DNA of 40,564 nucleotides from positions 1 through 40,564 of the forward strand of contig PNQY01000133.1 in assembly GCA_002909145.1 (NCBI GenBank), read 5' to 3'. The DNA comes from Candidatus Thioglobus perditus (lineage in GTDB: Bacteria; Pseudomonadota; Gammaproteobacteria; PS1; Pseudothioglobaceae). Positions 34,021 through 40,564 of the stretch are shown here, piece after piece. Numbering within the stretch: position 1 is the first letter of the stretch; each line of letters starts with the position of its first letter. A program made the translations under genes and the position numbers. The notes under the pieces were generated by a model, which saw nothing but the letters and a program-made list of their open reading frames with translations, made no database searches and had not been told where the DNA came from.

Positions 34021-35085
34021 ATGAGATATACAGGCCTAATTGAAAACTACAAAGATAGACTTCCTGTTAGCGAAAGTACACGATTAATAAGCTTGGGTGA
34101 AGGCAATACTCCACTTATTCGTCTTGACAATATTCCACGTAAACTAGGTAAGGCTGTTGATATATACATTAAATATGAGGGTCTTAACCCAACTGGATCT
34201 TTTAAAGATCGTGGCATGACTATGGCAGTAACCAAAGCTGTAGAATCAGGATCTAAAGCTATTATTTGTGCCTCAACTGGCAATACCTCAGCATCTGCTG
34301 CTGCCTATGCTGCTCGTGCTGGAATTAAGGCGTTTGTACTAATTCCTGAAGGTAAGATTGCGCTTGGTAAGCTTGCTCAAGCAATGATCCATGGAGCAGT
34401 AATTATCCAAATTAAAGGCAACTTTGATGATGGTATGCGCTTAGTTAAAGAAGTGGCAGATCATGCTCCAGTATCAATTGTTAACTCAATAAATCCTTAT
34501 CGTTTACAGGGGCAAAAAACTGCGGCATTTGAAATTATTGAAGAACTAGGTTTTGCTCCAGACTATCACTGCTTGCCGGTGGGAAATGCTGGAAATATAT
34601 CAGCTCACTGGATGGGTTACACAGAATACAAAGAATACGGAAAGGTGAATAATGCTCCTAAGATGGTTGGTTATCAGGCTGCCGGTGCAGCCCCATTTAT
34701 CAAAGGATCTATGGTTGATAATCCAGATACTATTGCTACTGCAATTCGTATTGGACACCCACAAAGCTGGGACCTTGCTTGGAATGTACAAAAAGAATCA
34801 GGAGGATGGTTTGACTCTTTAACTGATGAAGAAATCCTTGCAGCACAAAAACTACTAACCGAAAAAGAAGGTATATTCTGTGAACCAGCAAGCGCAGCTT
34901 CTATCGCTGGAGCACTGCGTGATATCAAGAGCGGCAAAATCCCTGAAGGATCTAAAGTAGTTTGCACACTTACAGGTCATGGGCTAAAAGACCCTGATAC
35001 TGCAATATCTCAATGCAGTGATGAAATGATCAACATAAATCCAGTAATGGATGAAGTTAGGGATGCAATTTTAAATAATATGTAA
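34021..35085 (+). CDS. thrC: Threonine synthase
   Basis: A PLP enzyme that forms threonine from O-phosphohomoserine. The PLP Lys is in [11 protein letters not shown] (about residue 60), with [18 protein letters not shown] and the late [14 protein letters not shown]. 354 residues is the compact type found in Pseudomonas-like and Gram-positive bacteria, not the 428-residue E. coli type. It shares the hom operon; thrB is not in this window. Confidence 0.96.
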   Translation: MRYTGLIENYKDRLPVSESTRLISLGEGNTPLIRLDNIPRKLGKAVDIYIKYEGLNPTGSFKDRGMTMAVTKAVESGSKAIICASTGNTSASAAAYAARAGIKAFVLIPEGKIALGKLAQAMIHGAVIIQIKGNFDDGMRLVKEVADHAPVSIVNSINPYRLQGQKTAAFEIIEELGFAPDYHCLPVGNAGNISAHWMGYTEYKEYGKVNNAPKMVGYQAAGAAPFIKGSMVDNPDTIATAIRIGHPQSWDLAWNVQKESGGWFDSLTDEEILAAQKLLTEKEGIFCEPASAASIAGALRDIKSGKIPEGSKVVCTLTGHGLKDPDTAISQCSDEMININPVMDEVRDAILNNM

Positions 35086-35087
35086 TT

Positions 35088-35117
35088 ATTCAGCTAGTTT
35101 TTACTTGCTGAATTTTA
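35088..35117 (+). terminator. Weak terminator-like hairpin after thrC
   Basis: ATTCAGC (35088-35094) pairs with GCTGAAT (35107-35113), followed by TTTTAA. The T-run is short, so termination is uncertain. Confidence 0.35.
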
Positions 35118-35131
35118 ATTAAAGAGGATTT

Positions 35132-36022
35132 ATGGAATATAAAACCATTGACCAGACAATTGGCAACACTCCTTTAATTAAATTACAAAGGCTTAATCCA
35201 AATCCAACAAATACTATTCTGCTAAAGCTTGAAGGCAACAACCCTGCAGGCTCAGTAAAAGATCGTGCTGCTTACAATATGATTAACCAAGCTGAAAAGC
35301 ATGGTGAAATATCCAAAGGCGACACTCTAATCGAGGCAACTAGTGGTAATACTGGTATTGCATTAGCAATGGTTGCCGCTATCAAAGGCTACAAGATGCT
35401 TTTGATTATGCCTGACAATCTATCGCAAGAAAGGCGTGATGCTATGGCTGCATATGGGGCTCAGCTCATTCTGGTTACTGAAGATGATGGCATGGAAGGA
35501 GCTAGAGATTTAGCAGACAAAATGGAGGCAGATGGCAAAGGAAAACAGCTTGACCAATTCTCCAATCAAGAAAATTCCAATGCGCACATAAATACAACCG
35601 CAGAAGAAATATGGCAAGATACTAAAGGGGAAATTACTCACTTTGTTTCAGCAATGGGCACTACTGGAACAATTACTGGAGTATCGACCAATTTAAAAGA
35701 CAAAAATAATGACATTCAGATTGTTGGGGTACAGCCGGAAGATGGGGCTCAAATTGCTGGCATTCGTCGATGGACCAAGGAATATCTGCCAAAAATTTTT
35801 GACGCATCCAAGGTAGACAATATTATGGATGTATCACAACAATCAGCAGAACAAACAACCAGAGATCTTGCCACTAAAGAGGGAATTTTTGCAGGAGTTT
35901 CATCTGGAGGTGCGGTTGCTATCGCTATAGAGCTATCCAAACAAGTCAACAACGCTACCATTGTAACAATTGTTTGCGATCGTGGAGATCGCTACCTATC
36001 AACAGGGTTGTTTTCACAATAA
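35132..36022 (+). CDS. cysM: Cysteine synthase B CysM
   Basis: A PLP enzyme that makes cysteine from O-acetylserine and sulfide or thiosulfate. The PLP Lys is in NPAGSVKDRAAYNMI (about residue 42), with EATSGNTGIALAMVAA and the GVQPEDGAQIAGIRRW block that marks CysM over CysK. 296 residues fits. A GAGG precedes the ATG. The use of thiosulfate by CysM would suit a sulfur-oxidising host, but that is inference. Confidence 0.94.
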   Translation: MEYKTIDQTIGNTPLIKLQRLNPNPTNTILLKLEGNNPAGSVKDRAAYNMINQAEKHGEISKGDTLIEATSGNTGIALAMVAAIKGYKMLLIMPDNLSQERRDAMAAYGAQLILVTEDDGMEGARDLADKMEADGKGKQLDQFSNQENSNAHINTTAEEIWQDTKGEITHFVSAMGTTGTITGVSTNLKDKNNDIQIVGVQPEDGAQIAGIRRWTKEYLPKIFDASKVDNIMDVSQQSAEQTTRDLATKEGIFAGVSSGGAVAIAIELSKQVNNATIVTIVCDRGDRYLSTGLFSQ

Positions 36023-36044
36023 GAAATATGATAATTGCATAATT

Positions 36045-37400
36045 ATGAATAATCGTGCAAAAATTCTAAGACACTTATCATATCAACTACCGAACAATCC
36101 AAAAACATATTTGTACTTATTTGTATCTAGCATAGTAAGTATTTTTGCAATTGCTCTTTTCTTAGAGCTGGCTGACTTTTCTCAAAATTTATTTAAATAT
36201 TTGAATGCTGACATACCTTATTTAAGTTTGGCTCTAACGCCAGCTGTATTTGCTGCAATTGTGTATTTTGACAAAAACTCCCTTAGTTTTTTTGGTGGTA
36301 GCGGAGTTCCACAACTTATTGCTGCAACTGATTCTCGCAACAAAAAGATCAGACTAATACTTTTATCTTTTAAGATTGCTATTGGTAAAATTTTTCTTGT
36401 TTCATTTTCTGTGTTAGGCGGCGCATCAGTTAGTTTTGGAGGCCCTAGTGTACATATTGGCAGCTCTATTTTTTATAATTTTTCTCATAGAATAAAACTT
36501 AAAAGGAAGTTACTTATTAATGCAATTATTGCTATGGGCGGCTCTGTAGGACTAATTGTTGCTTTTAATGCGCCTATTGCTGGATTTCTATTTGCTTTTG
36601 AGGAGATTGGCAGAAACTTAAAAAAACAAGCTTTAGTTCTAATTGCAATAGTGATTTTTATATCATATATGATTGCCAGCATATATCATGGCAAAACACC
36701 ATACCTAGCTAATCTCGATAATCTTTATTTCGACATAGCTAACATTTGGAGGCTAATACCACTTGTAATAATAACTGGGATACTTGGGGCTCTATTTGCC
36801 AAACTTGCACTTAATTTAATATCTAAATTTGTGTTTGCGAAAAATAGTAAAGTTGTTATCTTTGCCATTGTCTGCGGCTTAATAGTTGGATCTATTAACT
36901 CTATAAATATTCATGCATCCGGCTCTGGGGAAAGAGAAATAGTAATGATGCTATCTGGGGACAAACTAGGTTATGAATATATCTTTGCTAAATTTATATC
37001 CTCACTTGCCTCATTTGCATCAACAATTGCAGGTGGGTTGTTTATGACCTCAATATCAATAGGCGCAGCAATTGGATCTGAACTTAGTGACTTTTATCAA
37101 CAAATAGATATGCAGGTTATGGTTTTGTTCGGGATGGTCTCCTACTTGTCTGCCGTTATTCGCACACCACTTGCTGCTGCATTTTTAGTGTTAGAGATGA
37201 GTGGATCACTAGAACTTATATTGCCTAGTTTATTAATAGCATTTGTATCTAGCTATATATCAAAACAAATATCTAAAAAACCTATTTATGAAGCTTTGGC
37301 AGACTACTACCTAAAAGCATCAAATCAAAAAGGTTTTACTACTACTAAGATAACTACCGCCAATAATATTAGAACTGGAAATTCGTTAAACCAGCGATAA
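36045..37400 (+). CDS. ClC-family chloride channel/transporter lacking the gating glutamate
   Basis: A polytopic inner-membrane protein of 451 residues. The frame is open from 35970 inside cysM, but ATG 36045 is the sensible start. The selectivity motif GSGVP is at 85-89, AFNAPIAG and the EE pair (FAFEEI) follow, so the fold and the inner proton glutamate are retained. The usual GREGP motif is SFGGP at 130-134: the external gating Glu is Gly132. In E. coli ClcA, loss of this Glu uncouples proton exchange and leaves passive chloride flow, so this may act as an open or differently gated channel. No CBS domains. Its last 76 bp overlap hemJ on the other strand. Confidence 0.88.
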   Translation: MNNRAKILRHLSYQLPNNPKTYLYLFVSSIVSIFAIALFLELADFSQNLFKYLNADIPYLSLALTPAVFAAIVYFDKNSLSFFGGSGVPQLIAATDSRNKKIRLILLSFKIAIGKIFLVSFSVLGGASVSFGGPSVHIGSSIFYNFSHRIKLKRKLLINAIIAMGGSVGLIVAFNAPIAGFLFAFEEIGRNLKKQALVLIAIVIFISYMIASIYHGKTPYLANLDNLYFDIANIWRLIPLVIITGILGALFAKLALNLISKFVFAKNSKVVIFAIVCGLIVGSINSINIHASGSGEREIVMMLSGDKLGYEYIFAKFISSLASFASTIAGGLFMTSISIGAAIGSELSDFYQQIDMQVMVLFGMVSYLSAVIRTPLAAAFLVLEMSGSLELILPSLLIAFVSSYISKQISKKPIYEALADYYLKASNQKGFTTTKITTANNIRTGNSLNQR

Positions 37401-37750
37401 AAAGTATCACTACGAGTATTTTTATCATCTCTAAACACACTCACTAAGTGTCCACAATAAAAATGATAGCCAATCAATAATGCAACCAATAGTAGTTTAA
37501 TATCCAACCAGTACTGCATAGAATATGCCTGCCATGCATAACCTTGTAGCATCCACAATCCAAACACACTTGCCAATATAAAGCTTGGCATCATAATGCC
37601 TTTATACAGCTTACGCTCCATTATTTTAAAACGCTCGATACTGGTCTTGTCACTACTCATTGAGTGGTAAACAAAAAGACGTGGCAAATAAAACAGCGCT
37701 GCAAACCAAGTTATTACGGTAATTATATGAAAAGCTTTAATCCACAACAT
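37325..37750 (-). CDS. hemJ: Protoporphyrinogen IX oxidase HemJ
   Basis: A 141-residue membrane enzyme for the penultimate step of haem synthesis in bacteria without HemG or HemY. The LWIKAFHIITVITWFAALFYLPRLFVYH start has the conserved His8 and the PRLFVYH block; RKLYKG and four helices are as expected, and the end is FNEFPVLILLAVVILVVVKPF. A strong AGGAGAGG ribosome site precedes the ATG. It connects with ccmAB and the copper cassette as respiratory-chain biogenesis. Confidence 0.92.
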   Translation of the reverse strand: MLWIKAFHIITVITWFAALFYLPRLFVYHSMSSDKTSIERFKIMERKLYKGIMMPSFILASVFGLWMLQGYAWQAYSMQYWLDIKLLLVALLIGYHFYCGHLVSVFRDDKNTRSDTFYRWFNEFPVLILLAVVILVVVKPF

Positions 37751-37856
37751 GTTAATCCCTCTCCTTTTTGGCGCCCTTTTTAAAGGTAAAACATAAAATA
37801 ATAATTGTTACCCATTATAGTAAAATAAAATGCAATTTATTTATTTATAACAGCAC

Positions 37857-40564
37857 TTGAAGCAATACCGTGAAATCCCTTATAACTACACGTCTTTCTC
37901 AGATAAGGAAATAGTGTGTCGTTTTCTTGGTGTTGAGTCCTGGGATCTTCTTAACCAGCTTCGCCAAAATCGTAACACTGGTCGTAGTGCTAGAATGTTG
38001 TTCGAGGTTCTTGGAGATATGTGGGTGGTTAACAGAAACCCATATCTACAAGAAGATCTTATTAAAAACAAACGCCGATGGATAGCTTTAACTGAAGCCC
38101 TGTATTCTCGACTTGATTTAATCAAATCACGCGCAAACGGCAATGAAAAAGTATTGGAACTATTGAATAGTGCAGATATTGCTGTTGATGAATTTAAACA
38201 CTGTCTGAGTGATTTTAAAAATAACAAGCAACGTATTAAAAAAGCCCTACTTAAGGTTACCAATAATAACAATATTCGCTTTGACGCCCTATCGCGCTCA
38301 TCTCACTCTACTGATGCAACCGACTGGAGAGTGGAATATCCTGCCGTGATTATTACTCCAGATACAGAATATGAAGTGGCTAAAATTATTAAGGCTTGTA
38401 TTGCACTTGGATTAACAATTATTCCTCGTGGTGGTGGCACTGGATACACTGGTGGAGCTATACCACTAAATACACAAACAGCAGTAATAAACACCGAAAA
38501 ACTAAACTTTATTGATGATATTAATACTAATAACTCTATTCACAGTATTAATGTCGGTGCTGGAGTTGTTACCAAACGTGTAAGCGAAAAAGCAAATAAA
38601 AATAACTTAGTTTTTGCAGTAGACCCTACCTCACAAAACGCATGCACCATTGGTGGTAACGTAGCAATGAATGCTGGTGGCAAAAAAGCCTTAAGATGGG
38701 GCACAACTATTGATAATTTATTATCTTGGAAAATGGTAATGCCTGACGGATCTTGGTTAAAAGTTGAGCGTGTAAATCATAATCAAGATAAGATCCAACT
38801 ACTCGATGAAGTTATTTTTAAAGTCCATAAATTACAAAGCGATGGCAAGACCATAAACACAACCAAAACTCTTAATATTAATACTGATAATATACGCAAA
38901 AGTGGTCTGGGTAAGGATGTAACCAATAAATTTTTGGATGGATTGCCTGGGATTCAAAAAGAAGGCTGCGATGGATTTATTACCTCTGCTGAATTTATCT
39001 TACATAAACCACAAGAAAATATTAACACTCTGTGTTTAGAGTTTTTTGGCCATGATCTTAAGCTAGCAGTATCAACCATTGTAGATATTAAAGACAGCGT
39101 TGATGCTAACCCAGATATAGATTTAGTAGGCATGGAACACCTTGATGCTCGTTATATCAAGGCGGTACACTACACAACTAAAGCCAACAGGGCTGAGCTA
39201 CCTAGAATGGTGCTACTATTAGACATTAGCTCTAATAGTCAATCTTCACTTGACGATCATATTGAAATAATAACCAATATAACCGCTAATCGTGAGGGCG
39301 AATGTTTTGTAGCCAAGTCATTTAATAAAAGACTCACATTTTGGCAAGATCGCGCCAATACAGCTGCAATTGCCGCACACACTAATGCTTTTAAAATTAA
39401 TGAAGATGTGGTAATACCGCTAGATAAGCTTGCTGATTATAATGACGGCATTGAGCATATAAATATCAAACTATCTATTAGCAATAAGATTGACACACTA
39501 AGCGCAGTTAAAGAATATTTTATCAATCTTAGCCCAGAAACCAGACTAATTAAAGACAAGATTGATAATGCCCTAGAATTACTAAATGATATTAGTAACA
39601 AGTGGCAAGATTTGCTCAATAATCTCGATGATGAGAGTGTATTTAAAGCTATTCAAATTGGTGAAAATATCATCTCATACGTTGATGCTTTTGCCAACCC
39701 GCTAAATAACCTGCTTATGGGTGATATCTTTATTGACATTCGCGCAAAAGTTAAAGATATCCATAAAGAATGTCGTGAAGTGCGTCTTTTTGTTGCTACA
39801 CATATGCATGCTGGAGATGGCAATGTACATACCAATATTCCAGTGCATTCTCACAACACCCAAATGCTCAAACAAGCAGAATCGGTAGTTGATGATATTA
39901 TGGTTTTGGCGCAAAAACTTGGTGGAGTTATATCTGGTGAGCACGGTATAGGCATTACTAAATATCAATATTTATCTGATGAGCTTAAGAATGAATTTGT
40001 CAAATATAAAAAACTTATAGACCCAGACAATAACTTCAACAAAGGTAAGCTTATGCCTGGAAGTGGTCTTGAAAATGCATTTACACCATCACTTAGACTA
40101 GTTGAGCAAGAGGCTCTAATTTTAGAAAGTAGCGAGATTGGTGAAATTAATGACATGGTTAAATCATGCTTACGTTGTGGTAAATGCAAAAGTGTATGTA
40201 CCACTCATGTGCCAGAGGCCAATCTTTTATATTCTCCGCGCGATAAAATCATTGGTACCAATCTCATATCTGAAGCATTTTTATACGAAGAGCAGACTCG
40301 TAGAGGTGTCTCACTTAATCATTTTAATGAGTTTAATGATGTTGCTGACCATTGCACCATTTGCCATAGATGTTCAACACCTTGCCCAGTCAATATTGAC
40401 TTTGGTGATGTTTCTATCAAAATGAAAAGTGTTTTGATCAAACAAAATAAACGTCGTAGCAATATTATGGCAAAGACATCTATTGCTTATCTAAATATGA
40501 CTAAACCTTGGCAGATTAAACTTACCAAAAAATTGTTAATAGATGTGAGCTACAAAGCTCAAAA
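37857..40564 (+). CDS. DUF3683/FAD-linked oxidase/Fe-S oxidoreductase (partial, cut by window end)
   Basis: A very large protein of which 902 codons are visible with no stop. The N-terminal DUF3683 domain (REIPYNYTSFSDKEIVCRFLG ... GRSARMLFEVLGDMWVVNRNPYLQ, about residues 5-62) is followed by a FAD-binding type 4 domain (PRGGGTGYTGGAIP, then GGNVAMNAGGKKALRWG), a FAD-oxidase C domain (HMHAGDGNVHTNIP and GGVISGEHGIGITK) and two 4Fe-4S motifs (CLRCGKCKSVC and CTICHRCSTPC). It belongs with GlcD/D-lactate-dehydrogenase-like enzymes fused to an Fe-S subunit that pass electrons to the respiratory chain; the substrate is not shown. The first codon is TTG at 37857, after an in-frame TAA at 37848, with no Shine-Dalgarno. 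Confidence 0.9.
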   Translation, partial: MKQYREIPYNYTSFSDKEIVCRFLGVESWDLLNQLRQNRNTGRSARMLFEVLGDMWVVNRNPYLQEDLIKNKRRWIALTEALYSRLDLIKSRANGNEKVLELLNSADIAVDEFKHCLSDFKNNKQRIKKALLKVTNNNNIRFDALSRSSHSTDATDWRVEYPAVIITPDTEYEVAKIIKACIALGLTIIPRGGGTGYTGGAIPLNTQTAVINTEKLNFIDDINTNNSIHSINVGAGVVTKRVSEKANKNNLVFAVDPTSQNACTIGGNVAMNAGGKKALRWGTTIDNLLSWKMVMPDGSWLKVERVNHNQDKIQLLDEVIFKVHKLQSDGKTINTTKTLNINTDNIRKSGLGKDVTNKFLDGLPGIQKEGCDGFITSAEFILHKPQENINTLCLEFFGHDLKLAVSTIVDIKDSVDANPDIDLVGMEHLDARYIKAVHYTTKANRAELPRMVLLLDISSNSQSSLDDHIEIITNITANREGECFVAKSFNKRLTFWQDRANTAAIAAHTNAFKINEDVVIPLDKLADYNDGIEHINIKLSISNKIDTLSAVKEYFINLSPETRLIKDKIDNALELLNDISNKWQDLLNNLDDESVFKAIQIGENIISYVDAFANPLNNLLMGDIFIDIRAKVKDIHKECREVRLFVATHMHAGDGNVHTNIPVHSHNTQMLKQAESVVDDIMVLAQKLGGVISGEHGIGITKYQYLSDELKNEFVKYKKLIDPDNNFNKGKLMPGSGLENAFTPSLRLVEQEALILESSEIGEINDMVKSCLRCGKCKSVCTTHVPEANLLYSPRDKIIGTNLISEAFLYEEQTRRGVSLNHFNEFNDVADHCTICHRCSTPCPVNIDFGDVSIKMKSVLIKQNKRRSNIMAKTSIAYLNMTKPWQIKLTKKLLIDVSYKAQ

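Noticed and set aside
35970-36044. Upstream extension of the ClC gene into cysM
   Set aside because: The extension needs a non-ATG start, overlaps the cysM end and adds no family sequence; ATG 36045 is preferred.

Overview
The window is about 40.5 kb of AT-rich (low-to-mid 30s % GC by eye), very compact gammaproteobacterial chromosome. Nearly every base is coding, many genes overlap by 1 to 44 bp, and most genes are housekeeping. Gene pairs typical of Gammaproteobacteria (mnmA-hflD, ftsB-ispD-ispF, murC-murB-ddl-ftsQ, ccmA-ccmB) together with low GC, HemJ, and copper/oxidase-maturation genes fit a streamlined marine or symbiotic lineage such as the SUP05/Thioglobaceae sulfur oxidisers. The placement is inferred from gene content only; no rRNA gene is present. 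I see no tRNA, CRISPR array, prophage or insertion sequence.

Layout. 1-2.7 kb: the end of a repetitive coiled-coil protein, sppA (minus), and the haem exporter pair ccmAB. 2.7-5.5 kb: a two-gene S-adenosylmethionine cycle module, in which metK follows a SAM-II-like riboswitch plus terminator and ahcY follows a clear SAH riboswitch. 5.7-6.9 kb: a HIT/GalT-like protein, then a 259-bp intergenic stretch holding a perfect FNR-type box, an extended -10 and strong hairpins (candidate regulatory RNA). 6.9-11.3 kb: glyQ, yqaA-like, a degenerate LytM lipoprotein, an MscS channel and miaB. 11.3-13.4 kb (minus): a copper delivery cassette (DUF2946-like, PCuAC, SCO1, unknown). 13.5-19.7 kb: ybeZ, mnmA, hflD, rpsT, smrB, xseA, an M23 peptidase and an RDD protein. 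19.7-25.5 kb: a small membrane protein with its own promoter and terminator, then ftsB, ispD, ispF, murC, murB, ddl and ftsQ. 25.4-29.1 kb (minus): a flavin/2Fe-2S reductase, BolA, MltD and a membrane protein. 29.1-37.8 kb: miaA, murD (minus), a Bax-inhibitor-1 protein, rppH, hom, thrC, cysM, a ClC channel and hemJ (minus). From 37.86 kb to the edge: a large DUF3683/FAD/Fe-S oxidoreductase cut by the window end.

How parts work together. MetK makes SAM and AhcY removes the SAH left by methyl transfer. The leader RNAs suggest MetK is shut off when SAM is high and AhcY is switched on when SAH is high, so one 2.8-kb segment sets the methylation potential with two unrelated RNA sensors. CcmAB (cytochrome c maturation), HemJ (haem synthesis) and the PCuAC/SCO1 cassette (CuA assembly) all serve respiratory-chain biogenesis. 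MurB, MurC, MurD, Ddl, FtsB, FtsQ, MltD, the M23 peptidase and the LytM-like lipoprotein serve wall growth and division.

The most promising leads are the metK and ahcY leader RNAs with explicit switching models, the FNR-box RNA candidate upstream of glyQ, a perfect intrinsic terminator inside the 5' end of ftsB, a ClC protein without the gating glutamate, and several genes without a conventional start codon. No wholly new multi-gene system is evident.
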